Shown here: piece after piece, positions 1-12,600 of the stretch
How the letters are laid out: every line of letters begins with the position of its first letter
How positions within the stretch are numbered: position 1 is the first letter of the stretch
Origin: Progne subis subis
Taxonomy: Eukaryota; Chordata; Aves; Passeriformes; Hirundinidae
Assembly (NCBI GenBank): GCA_022316685.1
Contig: JAKJHU010000155.1
Location: 992,001-1,056,000, forward strand
Length of the DNA stretch: 64,000 nucleotides
Direction of reading: 5' to 3'
The notes under the pieces: model-generated
Databases searched by the model: none
The model's input: only the letters and a program-made list of their open reading frames with translations
What the model was told of the DNA's origin: nothing
Made by a program: the position numbers and the translations under genes

Positions 1-1975
1 AGCATTTGTAGAAAGTTAGCATTCTGTAGCAGCACTCCCCTCGCTAGCTTTTCATCTCTCTCCTTAGTAATTTAATTTTCTTTCTCCCATTTTGGCATGG
101 CTTAGCACAACACAGGTCACAATTTCCTCAAAATAAAAATGAGGCTGATAGCAGTAGGTGCTATAACGTGGCTAGTATGGTTGGAACTGCAATATAAATA
201 AAAATAGCTCCTAACTATACAAGTTATGTGCAGTTTGATCACATTTTATCCACTAGTATCTCCAGTGGATACTGGGTATAGTACTGTGTCATTTTCTAAG
301 ATCATATGCCTGTAGCACAGAATATCATGGGCTTGAAAGCAAGTAAACTAGCAGTAGTTTCCTAGTTTCGTTAAACAATCACTTGAAATGAACTAAATTT
401 CACACCACAGTAAGTACAAGTGGAATCACCACGAGTGTATCAATAGCCCATCTCTTTTGGCCTGATTTTTATCCAGTTTGCAAACATTGTATCTAAGAAT
501 TGTTTGCATTGAAAGTACCCTAATATTTTGTGGGTTGGTAATCAGATTTATGTCTATAAAATAGTATTTCCTTACCAGACGGTAAAGACCCATCAGATCT
601 CCACTTTTCAGAAGTCTCCTGAACAACTTTACTTTCTTTTAGAATCCTTCTTTAGGTGACATCCTCCAAGCAAAGGCAACATACAGTTAAATGTATCATT
701 TGGAAAGCCATGCCTTGTTTTCTGGATCATAAGCTTTGAGTGACAGAATGATTTGTGTTGGAAAGAGGCCATTAAAGGTCATCTAAATCCAAACCTCCTG
801 CAATAAGCAGGGACATCTTCAAACAGATCAGGTTGCTCAAAGACCGGTTCAAACTGGCATTGAGTATTTCCAGGCATGGGGGCTTCCTCCCCTTCCCTGC
901 CCTGCCCACGCTTTTGGCCCTTTTGCATATACCTAAACTTCTAAAATGTTTTTGATTTATGGCACTGGGTTTTAGAATACAAATCCTTGACTAAATTTGT
1001 CAAGCAATAAGCAATATAATTATTAGTAGGTATAACAATTGTCACAGTCATAGGAGCTAGCAACTGCACCCAGCGCTTGACAACCATCAGCAATCTGCTT
1101 ATGATCTCAATTTCTCAACTAATCTCTATTATTGTCAGTTAGGAATCAAAACCTTAGGGAAAAAAAGATATATTAATTATTTCTGCATTTCCAGATCGCT
1201 CTGGAAGGTTGCTATGGGCACAGAATATTGTAACTCTTCTTTCCATCCCCCAGACAATGCTTGTGGTTGTTGTGCGCCAAGCTCCATGTTAGCAAGCAGC
1301 CGATCCAGAATTTATGGAGTCAAAAAAGAAAATCCAACAGACACTGGCATAACGTCTCACACCTTACAAGCACGTTTGTGCATGTTTACTAGTTCTGGGG
1401 AAAACAAAACAAAAATCAACATGAGGGCTTTTGAAATAAACCAGAGAAGACAAGTGTGAAGGAATACAGGACAGAACGACAATATGCAGGACAGCTCTTC
1501 TGAGTCAGGGAGGGGGTGCAGGGAGGATGTGATAGTTACAAAATATCCATCCTTACCAACTTTGGCTTTTACCGAAATCACAGAATCCTCGAACATACTC
1601 CTACTACAATTTCTACTCCGCATGCTACCTTCCCATCTTTGCCATTTCATCTCCCATGCACACTGAAACATTACCAGTGCACATTACAAACTTTTAAAAT
1701 GTATGTAGCTTTCCCACATGAATGTTTAGGAAACTATAGCTACGTTAAACGCCCTGAAATTCCGCATCCATCAGAGTTCACGCTTACGCGCACTTTTGGG
1801 AAGGGTTTTGTTAAGGCACCAAGGCGGAACAGTCGAGGGTGCTTGGACAAGAGCGGGCCTCTCCGCAGTCCTGCTGTTACCCAGCAGACACAAAACACTC
1901 CTTTTTCTCTCATAATAGAAAAAATTCGTGAGATTTCTGTCTTTTGTAGGGATGTTTCCATTAAAACCACTCCGC
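1..1975. other. Upstream flank, no gene seen
   Basis: AT-rich flanking sequence before the CpG island. Open frames here are short, lack recognisable domains, and overlap one another on both strands. The only identifiable element is the CR1 fragment listed separately at about 737-892. I see no exon of a divergent neighbour, although a CpG-island promoter could in principle be bidirectional. Confidence 0.6.
737..892 (-). mobile_element. CR1 LINE 3'-end fragment
   Basis: Read on the + strand, this matches the antisense of the CR1 3' region. It has an 'acagaatgatttg' edge, then 'taaaggtcatctaaatcc', 'caggttgctcaaag' and a degraded 'agtatttccaggcatggg'. The element's sense strand is therefore minus. 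It is short and diverged, an old 5'-truncated copy as is usual for CR1. Confidence 0.8.
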
Positions 1976-2401
1976 CTGTTCCCGGGCAGGATGCGCTGGC
2001 GCTGCGGGCGGCACCAGCCTGTTGCGGGCGGCAGCGCTGCCGGGAGCTGCGGGCGGCCCTGCCCGCGGCACGGCATCGCCGCCGGGGACAAAGACACGCG
2101 GGGGAGGGACGCCTTCCCGGAGGGATCAAGCGGCAGCTCGGGGATGCCCCGCAACGCCGCCCCACGCCGCATCTCCGCCGCGCTCCCTCGCGGGAGGCAG
2201 GACCGCCGCGGAGTCGCTCACGCCCATCGCCGGGGTAAACGCGGCCGCTCCCGCGCCTTCCGCCGGCTCATCGCGCAGCGACGCGCGGCCGCCGCCGAGC
2301 CCGTCCCGCCCGTCCCGGCCCGCTCCCGGGGCGGGGGCGCACGGGAGGAGGCGGTGGGGCGGGGGGGGGGGGAGCGGCGGCGGCGCTGGAAGGTCCGGGG
2401 C

Positions 2402-2411
2402 GCGCATGCGC
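2402..2411 (+). promoter_or_regulatory. NRF1-type palindromic site
   Basis: GCGCATGCGC is a perfect palindrome matching the nuclear respiratory factor 1 consensus. It sits just downstream of the G-rich GC boxes and about 340 nt before the candidate exon 1 donor, a typical place for it in a CpG-island core promoter. Occupancy is inferred. Confidence 0.6.
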
Positions 2412-2412
2412 G

Positions 2413-2751
2413 CTCCGGCGCTCCGTGACGGGGGCGCTCCCGCGGCACCGGGGCCCGGCTCGCGCTCCCATAGGCTGCTTCCCCCGCCAGGCGCGCGCCC
2501 GCGGCGCGGCTCTTCCTACCGCGCTCGCGGGGGCGCGCGCTGCCCGGGCCGTGCGCCGCGCGCCGCTGTCACGGCCGCTCGCGCGCAGTTCCCCGCCCTC
2601 GGCGCGCGCCCTGCCCGCGCCCGGCGCCCGGTCCCCGCCAGCTCCGCTCCGCCGCCGGCGGGTTCCTGCTTCCGTCTCCTCCCGCCGCCCCCCCCCGCCC
2701 GGCACCCCCGGCAGCGGCGGCGCGGGCTCCGCCGGCGGCGCCGGCGCTCCG
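2413..2751 (+). other. FUT8: Candidate FUT8 non-coding exon 1 (5' end unknown)
   Basis: The supported part is the 3' boundary: at 2751/2752 the sequence reads 'cggcgctccg' followed by 'gtaagg', a strong vertebrate donor inside the CpG island. The start given is only a guess, placed after the NRF1 site. FUT8 in other vertebrates begins with non-coding exons followed by long introns, which fits. A second donor-like site, 'accg' then 'gtaagg', begins at 3445 and could end an alternative or longer first exon. Frames open through this region are an effect of high GC and are not called as protein. Confidence 0.45.
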
Positions 2752-5700
2752 GTAAGGGGATGCGGGGGCTCAGCGGCAGCCGCGGCGGCGGGGAAGCGGG
2801 TACCGAGGCGAGACGGGGCTGCTCCGGCCAGCGCTCCCCATCCCTTCCCCGGGCCTGGCGCCGCCGCTTTTGCGACTCGGGCGCTGCTCAGCAACCGCTG
2901 CCGCCGCCGCCGGGGCGGTGATGGCGGGGAGGAGGCCGGTCCCCGCCGTGTGCCGGGGTCCCCGTGGGCTCCCTCTCCTGAGAGTCGCCGGTGGGGCCTG
3001 AGACCGCCGGAGAGCGCGGGGAGGAAGGGGAGGCCGGGGCTCGGCGGGCGGCCGGGGCATCACCGTCGGCGGCGGGGCCGGGCCGGGCCCGGGAGGGAGA
3101 TGCGTGCGAGCCCCGGGCGGCGCGGGCAGCGGGGTTCCCCCAGCGCGGAGCGCGGCTGCCGCCGTCCCGTGCGCCGCGGCCCCAGGGCGCGGGAGGCCGC
3201 CTCCAACTTTCCTTGTCCCGGGAACTCGGCCGCCCGAGGGGACGTCTGCTTTTGGCAGGGAGGAATACACGGGAAAGAAACGTGAGCTTTGAGGATGGAG
3301 CTCGCGCTGTAGGGCCGCCCGGTAGCTCGAGAAAGTGCTTGTCTGACACCGGTACAGAGCCATTGGTTGTTGCCTGGGGCTTTTCCCACGGTGACCTGTC
3401 CTGTATTTCGGCACAGTTGACTTTGGTCGTGGATCCTGTTACCGGTAAGGCTCTGGCGATTTACCCCTAGGCGAGTTAGTGCTTGATGTAACCTCAAGTC
3501 TTTCACAGGAGTGTGCAAGCATTGTGTGCACTGTGTTCCTGATGCCCTGCAAAGACCAGGCTGTGACCCTCTGCTTTCAGAAGCTCCTGGTTGAGGGTGC
3601 GAGAGGCAGGAACTGTAGTGCCGTGGTGCAGGTTCTACCAAGAAGCCTAAGGGCAAAGGCATCAGCTGTAAAATAGCTTGTTGAGACTGTAACTTCCTCG
3701 GGGCAGTGCTTGCTGTCCTTGCGTCCTAAACGCACACACGGTACAGGATCTTAATGTCTAGGCCTGAAAGTTAATGGAGTAAATACTTCAGAAAGAGTGA
3801 GCATGAAAAGGTGTCTTGATTTTATAGTATTAATCTTCTTTGTTTTTCCAAGTAATTTTCCACTGCGAGTCATCAAAAACTTCACAGAAGTCTGAGCTGC
3901 AGAAGCAAATAAGTGGCCAATTTGCCTGCACTGCTGGTGCTTGGGGTGCTTTTGCAGCTGACTGTTACAATTCCTTTCATTATTAAAGAAAACCGGCTAA
4001 GAGGAGCTGGTGGCTCTGCTTTGATGTATTTCCAGTAGCGTCTGTTTCTCCGGTTATTGCAGGTATCCTTACTGCCAGATTTTTATCAATGCTTGTTAGG
4101 GTTTCATATATATATGCACCTTAAGCAGGCACGCTAGCACATCGCAAAGTTTGCATATTTTCCCAACTACGTGTAATAAGGCAGCCTTTTTCAAAGTTGG
4201 AAGTGTAGTTAATTGCTCATATTTTCTGAGCAAGAAGTTCAACAGTGAGGGAAAGACAGGAATCAACTTGGAGTGTTGAATCAGGCAAATTCGCTCTTTT
4301 AGTGGTGTAGCTGCCAGGACATTTGACAGCTGGGAAATATGGAAGGTCAGTTGGAAGTTGTAGCTTTCTTTCCCTTTTAGTCCGATTGTTTTAATTTGTT
4401 TAAAAATTTTGGCAGTTTCATGAGTTGAACAACTTAAAATATACTAGTTCTAGCTAGTCCCAGGAAAAAAAAAAAAGTTAGCTGTACTTGCTGGAGTAGA
4501 AATGGAGCTCCTTCACCTACATGAATCAGTAAAGGTTGTACTAAACCACGTAGGGGCGTCCCTTTTGTTTGATATCTGTTGTTTATGGTCACTTTATTGA
4601 GACTGCAAATAGAGACTTGATTGTATAATTGAATGCTTATGTATTACAAATACTGCTCACCATTCATAGTGTAAATATTTTATTTTTGGTCCGTTTCTGT
4701 CTTTGTGTGGCTGTATGGAATAGGTGTTTTATCTGTCAGGTCTTTACTAAACCAAATGATTTTCCCAGGCTTGGAATATATGCAGTTAAAAATAATAAAT
4801 GATAATTTTATTTACATTTATCCCATCAATCTGTCCATTGACATTTCAGTGGATAAAGATGAAGGAGGTTTGGATATGAGTGTTTATATCTTGTTGCAGA
4901 GTCAGAATTAAAGTAAAAAGTCATATAATCTTAGTCTGGTCTGGAGGGGGAGCTAGTGTCAAAGCAAAAGTGACTTAATTTTCTGGACTCCTTCAAAAGC
5001 TTGTTGCTTGGTCATAGAATATGCTTCTAATACAATAAGAAAACAAATACAGATGATGCGTGCTCTGTATGATTGCATTAATATGCATCTCTTGTATGAT
5101 GAAAACAATCTGCAAGTGAAGTGATGTGGGATTTTTTTTTCAGGGAAATAGAGTATGTGTTTTGCTATTGTGCAGCAAAAACTGTATCCAAAGAACTTTG
5201 AAATTGCAAGATTAAGCTCTTATAAATCATGAAATGGCAGAATTAGAGATTCTTATAAGACACGTAATGTGGCCTGTAAGTGTAGGGTTAACTGTTGCAT
5301 TTTTTCCCTACAATGTTGCTTTCACTATATAGCATAGAATGGCATAGATGGTGTTCAGTGTGCCATACTGAGTCCTTTTTCTTGGTATCAAATAATGTAT
5401 GGCCTCACTATTTGTTAATGTGCTGCTCGTACTGTACTTTCTTAATTTCCTCTATTGCTGTTTCATTACCTTTGGTCTCTAGTGCCTGCATGTTTCACTA
5501 GTAATATTTTCACATAAGTCTCCTGAGATATATTATGTATTCCTTTGTGTTGGATATCCAATTTAGGACCTTTATGATATGATTTTTCAAAATAATCTAT
5601 CAGTCTTTTAATGATTTATGTGTTCTAAGGCGTTTTCCCATAAAGGTCTAATTTGCTAACAACAATCTGGCTTTATTTTTTTGTTGTTGTTTTTAATAAA

Positions 5701-6163
5701 CCCCTCAACAGGGATCCATGAATGAATATCTAAAAAAGACTTCATTTCTTGATTTGTAGTACGGTGTGGTTGATTTAGACTACAAGTATAGATACTTAGA
5801 TTTGTTGAAGTGATAACCCCAAGGTACTAAGTCCATATTTTTGATGGGGAGTGGATTGCTCATTAGAAGTTTGTGAGGGTTTTTGATATATTATTTTTCT
5901 TCTTTTAAAGATTATTTGTGTGCAAGAAAGAAGAAGAAAATAAAAATTTCCAGGACAGTAATAATTCCCTCATTTTTCCTACAATATCTGTCTTATTAAC
6001 AGTGCAGTTGCCAACATTTGCAGTACATGTGGCAAGGTCCTTATATAATCTAATGTTGTTATTTACTTTTTTCCTAGCACTTTGTTCAGTAACACAGCAA
6101 GAGTACCTTGCTCACAAGGACTCAGAGAACATGATCAAATAACCTTTAATTTTTGTGGTGTGA

Positions 6164-6183
6164 CTATATATATATATATATAT
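6164..6183. repeat. (TA)n microsatellite
   Basis: About ten TA dinucleotides followed by a T run. A simple repeat with no functional signal. Confidence 0.9.
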
Positions 6184-7194
6184 TTTTTTAATCAATGTTT
6201 TTGATAGTCAACTGTTTAAAATGGCACAAAGTTCTTTTCACATAACTAAAATGTTCAACATTCTGTATTAAAAAAAGAAAGCAAACCTGATGGACAGGAG
6301 GAAACCCTCTGTTCTGTGGGATTGCACATATGACTAATACACATATAGCATATAAGTCTTTAAAAATGCTGAAATTTGTCTGTTTTGCCATGAGACTTGT
6401 GCCACTTGAGCTAGGTGGGAATGTGATACTAGTAATTTGTAATTCAACCGTGTTCCAAATGATGTTTTCTGAGTTTTTTTAAGTGTTTGAAAGTAGAGGT
6501 GAAACTCTGAAATCTTGGGTTCTGTTACAGGCTCTGGGACTGAGCATATTCTGATGGATGCTGATTTTTTTGCTTATTCCTTGTGTGATATCTCTGTCTT
6601 AGTGAGTCTTCTTTGCCCTTTTCTGAAATTTTTATCACAATGCTGTTTTCCCCAAGTAAACAGTTTGTTTCTTGCTAAAGGGCTTCTTATCAGACATGCA
6701 GTACTGGTGTGTATAGAGGTTTTAACTAATAAATTGTTTATTCCAATTTCTTTCACTGTTTGAATCTTTTCTGGCTTTTCACAGTCCTGTCTGCTGGTCT
6801 CAGGTTTCTGTCCACTACCCTCAGTTTCCCATCCAGTTGTCTGTCATGAAAAGGATCTCTCCTCTCTGTGTTGTGCATTTCCACTGGCTCCTGTAGTTCT
6901 GTCTTCTGTAGCTTTCCACCTTCAATTTTGTGCTTAATTTTTTCATTCCCTCGTCTGAATTTGTTTTTTCCTTTCCTGCCTGTCTTCCTACCCATCTCAG
7001 ACTTGGCCTGTATTCCAAACTCAAGATTGTGTTCACTGTGTCAGCTGTATCAGCTTTTTCCCACATTACAGTTCTTTCTTTTGTCAAATTTTATTGGCTT
7101 CTCTTCCACCCTTTTGTTTCTGTGGATAGGTTATGTTTTCATACTTGTTAGATCCAGCAGGGGTATCACTCAGAATAAATTTAGATGCCAGTGA

Positions 7195-8520
7195 TCCATC
7201 TTGATAGTCAGGAAGGCAAGCAGGCCTATGAAGAAATGAGCTTGACTTTGTCAGGAACTCATGTCTGAGCTGGAGTGCAAAAATTGGATATACAAACAGG
7301 GACAGCTGGGACAGGCTACAAAGGAGAGATTTAGAAAAAATGTCTTCATATGTAGCATGACATCAAGAGAGCCAATGCACGCCTAGAGATGACACTTAGG
7401 AGGGAGATCAAGGGCAGCAAGAAGAGTTTCTTCTAGTACTTGAGTAGTGAAAAGCAGGACAAATAAAATACGACTTCTTTTGGAATGAGATGTGTCATAG
7501 TGACAGTGGACACAGATAAAGTTGGGGTACCCTGATCCCTCTGTTCCTTAGTGAGACATCACCAGCAAGTTTCCCAGGCCCCTGTGCTTAGTAACGAGGG
7601 TTTGAGGAGAGTAGCTGCCAGCAGCAGCCGAGGATTCACTTGGGGATTATTGAGAGAACTCAAATCCTGCCAGTGCATGGGGCCAAATGGACTGTGCCTG
7701 TGAATGTTGATAGAGCTGGCCAGGGTCACAGTGAGGTCCTTCCTATTACCTTTGAAGCATCTTAGATAGCAGAAGACCCTCCCACTGGCTGAACAAATGC
7801 TTATGTTGTACCTTCCAAAAAAGGCCAAAATACAGCCCAAAGAGCTACAAACTGGGTAGCTTCCTTTCTGTCCCTGGGAAAATAAGGGCATGGGTGTTCT
7901 TTAAGCACATTTGTGGTCACAAGAAGGAAGTGAATGAGAGCAATCAGCATGGATTTATCACAGGTAAATCATGCATGATGAGGCAGATTGTCTTCTGTGG
8001 TAAGCTGACTGAATGTTTGGATGAGGTAAGAACAGTGGATTTAATTTTCCTGGACTTTAGCAAGATTTTCACCTCTGTCTCCAATAATATTCTTGTACCC
8101 AGATTTGGACATTGCAGATTGCTGGAGAACTAGACAATATAAAAAAGACTGGTTGGATGGATGGACTCAGAAAGAGGTGCTTAATGTGTCAAATGGGGAG
8201 GTTGGTAACAAGAGGGGTACTGCAGGGATTTGTCCTGCAGTGACAGTGTGCTCTTGTGCTTGCAGGTGACTTCCCAAATTGGGGGGAAATAGTTGCTGTG
8301 CTTGCTAATGGGGCTGCCATTCAGGATTTTGTCACTGTGAACACAGTGCCCTTCTGGAGCTTTATTCAAGAACAGCTGCAAAGTCCTACACCGGTGAAAG
8401 AGGAGCACCTTGCAGTGATACAGGCTGGGGACTGACAGGCTGGGAAGCAGCTCTGCTGGAGAAGCCTGGGGTGTCCTGGCAGACAGCACTCTGAGCATGG
8501 ATCAACAGCAGCATGTCCCT
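7195..8520 (+). mobile_element. CR1 LINE, left part of a copy split by a later insertion
   Basis: A 5'-truncated CR1 retrotransposon in sense orientation. The clearest part is the broken reverse transcriptase frame at about 7894-8133, which keeps 'NQHGFITGKSCMM' and, around the first catalytic motif, 'LIFLDFSKIF' then 'SVSNNIL'. The motif A aspartate remains, but neighbouring conserved residues are changed and a stop follows. Further on, 'gatacaggctggggactgacaggctgggaagcag' like text (8416-8450) matches the later CR1 coding region. The left edge near 7195 is approximate. The copy is inactive. It is interrupted near 8520 by a minus-strand CR1 and resumes near 9019. Confidence 0.85.
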
Positions 8521-9018
8521 GCAGAATCATAGGATGGCTCCCAGTTACCAGTGGGACAGCACTGAGGGTTGCTGAGGGAAGGGAAAAAAAAAACAAAAAA
8601 AAACTGTATCTCAGTCGGACCCTATACAAAGGGACATAAAAGATCATCCAATTCCAACCCCCCTGCCACAGGCAGAGACACCTTCCACTAGACCAGGTTG
8701 CTCAGAGCCCCATCCAGCCTGGTCTGGAGCATTTCCAGGGATGGACATCCACAACCTTGTTAGGCAACCTGGTCCAGGGTTCCATCACTTTCACAGGAAA
8801 GAATTTCTTCCTGATATTTTGCCTAAACTTTCCCTCTCAGCTGAAGGCCATTCCCCCTTGCCCTATGCCACATGCCTTCATCAGAAGTCCCTCTCCAGCT
8901 GTTGTGTACACCCTTTGGGTATTGTAAAGTGCTCTGAGGTTTCACAGGAGCTTTCTTTCTTTTTCCTCTCCCTTTCCCTCTTGCCCTCCACAACCCTGAC
9001 TCTCTCAGCCTAAAGAAA
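8521..9018 (-). mobile_element. CR1 LINE inserted into an older CR1
   Basis: Antisense CR1 3' region: 'agaatcataggatgg' at the left, then 'agatcatccaattccaacc', 'ccttccactagaccaggttg', 'tttccagggatgg', 'aagaatttcttcctgat' and 'agtccctctccagctg'. Its sense strand is minus. A stretch at about 8540-8620 with A runs does not match CR1 well and may be a local rearrangement. On both sides the sequence is plus-strand CR1 that would join into one continuous copy, so this element came later. The edges are accurate to about 10-20 nt. Confidence 0.85.
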
Positions 9019-9625
9019 AGAAGGGCAACAACATCCTGGACTCTTGAGAAGGAACAGTAGCCAGCAGATGGAGGGAAGTGGTTGTCCCTCTCTACCTGGT
9101 GCTCATTAGACTGCATCTAGAATGCTGTGGCCGGTTTTGGGACTCTATACAGGGAAGCCTTTGATAAATAGAAGTGAAGTTGGTGGAGGACTTCCAAGAT
9201 GATTAGGGAGCTGGAACACTTGTACTGTGAGGAGAGGCCGGGAGAGAGAGGTTTGTTCACCTGGAGAAACAGGTGATCTCAGTGGGATCACACAACAACA
9301 TACTGTTTGTTTTTTTTGAGGAAATTGCTGAGGAGATGGAGTCAGGCTCTTTTACTGAGATGTGTGGGGAGAGAATGCAAGGCAGTGTTCATAAATTGAA
9401 ACAAAGAAGGTTCAGGCTGGATATAAACTCTTTCCATGGGGGTGTTGAAGCTGTGTAAAAGGTTGCCCTGAGAAGCTGTGTAGCTTCTGTCTTAGAGGTT
9501 TTCAGGACCCAAACAGGAAAGCTGAGCAACCCATGCTTGTCTCATATTTGACTTTGAGCAGGAGATTGGACTGAGGGACATTTGGAGGTCCCTTCCAAGC
9601 TCTGTTATCCTGTGAATCTACAGCT
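9019..9625 (+). mobile_element. CR1 LINE, right part of the split copy
   Basis: The plus-strand CR1 resumes with 'agaagggcaacaacatcctgg' type sequence at about 9019, then 'agtagccagcag' (9057-9068), 'ctagaatgctgtggccgg', 'ggttgccctgagaagctgtg', and ends in the CR1 3' region 'ggaggtcccttccaagctctg' near 9605. It continues the part that ends near 8520. No intact protein frame remains. Confidence 0.85.
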
Positions 9626-12600
9626 GTGGATCTCTAGTTCCCAGAAACCTTACAAGAATGGAGCAAGTACAGATGGAATATGTAGGTGGGCTCAGCTGCA
9701 ACATATCAAAACAAAATCAGTAACAGTAACATTACAGTGAGCTTGACAAAAGCATCACTTGTATGTCAGGGTAAGCCTTTTGCTGTCTCTTAGATGCATG
9801 TAGAGCTTAAAGCATACGAGTGATTAAACTTTTTGAAGAAAAATAACCTCTTGTAATGAGTCAAAAGTGTATTTTTATGTAGCTTTCCTTGGAAAGAGGA
9901 AAACCACATTTTGCATACCATGTAAACGTTGAAGCAGCTTTGACATGGATACCTGGCACAGAGTGGGTCATCTTGAAAAACCTTTGGCAACTTAAACTGA
10001 AAAATGATTCTTCTACGTGGAAGTATCTGTCAACCTTAAAAATTGGTGATGTCTCATGGTCATTTGTCATGATAAGTATGTAAATTCATATTATGTAGCC
10101 CATAATGCATCATTTCAAGGTGCTGATTTTCTGACAATCTGTTAAATCAGTTGCAATCAATTCTGATTTTCCCCTGCCACCCCCAAATATTATATACCAA
10201 ATCCCTCACATAATTATTGTTTCTTCCTGCTGTTTTCTCCCTCCTCTGCCACATTTTTGGGGTGGGGAATAAATAAAGGAAGAGAAGTAGTCCTAAGATG
10301 CAAGGAGCCCAGTAACTGTTTTGGAAGAATTTTAGCTAAAAGTCTTCAAATCAGAAATGTTGCCTGTAGCAGAGAACTACTATGAAATAACAGGCTGGGT
10401 ATATGTGTATATTTAAAATTTATTTCTCATTTTTGTTATTTAAATATGAGATGTTATATGAAGTATGATTTTTTTCTGAGGTTTTGGCCTCTTATTTGTA
10501 TTTTTTAACCTGTACTCTTTAGGTATCCTCCCTAAAACGAATGGTGATTTCCATAGCAAAGCATAGTTTCCATGAATCAACAATTGTATTTCGTTCCTTC
10601 AACTATTAGATATTTATAAAGCATAATGTTATTTTCAGAATATATAACACAGTAAAAATAAATACTTTGTCTGTTGGTCGATCTAGAACTTGATGAAGTT
10701 TGTGCTGCTACAATTGCTTTGTGGTAGCAATATTCTGAATGTAAATGCTTTTTAGGAGTGTGCTTTTGTTATGTTTGCTTCATAATCTTATAGTATGATA
10801 ATTTTCTGTAATGTTAGAGAATTTCTTTTGGGAGGCAGTTAGTAGCAATAAATATCACCATGACATTATTAATTCTGCATGCAATAGACTCTTTAGAAGC
10901 TTGTGGAACATTGCTGTGAATATCTTATGGACATCAATTTTGACTTGCTGTGAATTAAACTCTTCAAAACACTGCTCTTACAAAAGGTTTTGTAAAAGAG
11001 CAGTGGGAATTCTCTTCCAATAACCTCCTAATGTTCATCTTTAGTTTATTATATTACTTATGTTTTACTTCACCATAATTTGTTTGCACAGTGACACAGT
11101 AACTTCTCAAGGTAAATCTGATTTGAACCACTATATTTGTTAAGCTTTTTGGAGTTCATTTTTTGAAGGTGTTTTTGTGCACATATGTGATAAATATTAA
11201 AGTAAGTATTTATCCAATGTGCTGCTTATTGAAGAGTTCATGAAACATATTTGTTTAAATTTTTAATGTATTCAATTACAAAAATTTATTAAAACCCTTT
11301 GCCTCTAAGGAAAATCCTGTTGACCAAGTTCAGAATGTGAGCTTTCAGATTGCCTGGAATATTTGTCTTTAGCTCCGTGCCTCCTATTTATGATGATAAA
11401 ATATGTAGTATACCTGGTATGGTATACTTAGCTCACATTTTTACTCCTTTTGGGTGTTTGCTGAACAGCTTCCTGTGTTTGGCCGTCAGTGCTCGCATGG
11501 CAACAACAGAAACTGTTCCCTCTCAAGGATACATCTAACGTGGATGAAATGTGTTGATGGACACTCTCTCCCCGCACCCCTTTTTGATTTTCTCCCACCC
11601 AGGGTTGTGTAAAACCATTCATGGCAGGACACCTGTGTCTTTAGTTTCTCTCAGCTCCCTAGGCAAGCATCAGTTTCATATTTAGGGCAAGATTTGAATA
11701 TACAGGAGAAAAACTTAAAACCAAACATAAATGTTTTCCTTTTGAGGGCTTTACTGAGACACCTTTGTGGTATTGTGCCGTGTTTCAGTATGCTTAGATA
11801 GTCTCTGCCCTTCCTTTTCCTGAGGTCTGGGTTTAGAATGACTTGTTCACAGTTTATAATCTTCTCGATGCATGTCTTCACATTTCTGTTCAATAACTAA
11901 ATCTGTTTCACAGTTATCTTGGGATTTGTTTTTTAACAGTACAGCATCTGACTGTTTGATCTGTCTATTGCTTGGGGTGTTTTCAAGTTATAGCAGCTAG
12001 GACAGCATGAATTACACCTTTTTCCTCATGTGGCCCACTCTAAGCTTTCAGTGGCATTGAAAGATGTTCTCCTTGAGTTATTCTTCATTGCAGATGCCTA
12101 CTCAGCAGCTGGATTTTGGATTGAACTGCTAGACATTCTCTTTGCAATCGTTTCTGTCTTTTGTCGTCAATGAAGTGATGCTGGGCTAGGTATCAATACT
12201 CTCAAGTTTGCTCTGCCAGGCTGTAAAGATGGACGGCAATTTTGGGACTATGGCAGCTTATTTTACGCCCTATGACAATATTTTCAAATTCTGCAGATAT
12301 ATGCTTTGTGTACTTCCTAGGGAGCAAAGGATGTTCCCTAGCAGATTGTTAGGTTTTTTTCTGATGTAATTTTTTTTTTTCCCACTGGGAGCAGGATCCT
12401 TGTAATGCATATGAGAAAGCCCTTTTTTCTTTCTTCACTTAATTACAACAGATAGTGCTCTTACAGATGAGGAATTCAGTATAAGTAGAGCAAAGAAATA
12501 TTGGTCTCTCAAGGAACCAGGCATACATATGAGATACAAAGAGATCAGAATAATTTAAAATGCTGGTTTGGTTTTCCTGTACAACGTACTGCAGCATCAT

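Larger units (their letters stand above)
1975..3300 (+). promoter_or_regulatory. FUT8: CpG island, probable FUT8 promoter
   Basis: Base composition changes abruptly to GC-rich, CpG-dense sequence for about 1.3 kb, unlike the AT-rich flanks. It holds GC boxes around 2328-2338 and 2355-2372 (the latter with a run of 12 G), a palindromic NRF1-type site at 2402-2411, and a CRE-like TGACG at 2426-2430. No TATA box stands out, which fits a dispersed housekeeping-type promoter. The assignment to FUT8 is an inference: this is the only CpG island in the window, it lies upstream of the FUT8 coding exons on the same strand, and a good donor splice site follows. The exact transcription start cannot be read from sequence. 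Confidence 0.75.

Noticed and set aside
1516..3414. Many long overlapping frames (up to about 300 codons) on both strands of the CpG island
   Set aside because: They are rich in Ala, Arg, Gly and Pro, overlap in all phases and show no domain. High GC removes stop codons, so this is expected by chance.
6868..7194. 108-codon + strand frame just left of the CR1
   Set aside because: Pyrimidine-rich sequence giving Phe/Ser/Leu/Pro-rich translation, with a second overlapping frame. No domain recognised.
7894..8133. 79-codon frame with reverse transcriptase similarity as a gene
   Set aside because: It is a fragment of a decayed CR1 element with altered motif residues and a stop, so it is recorded as a mobile element only.
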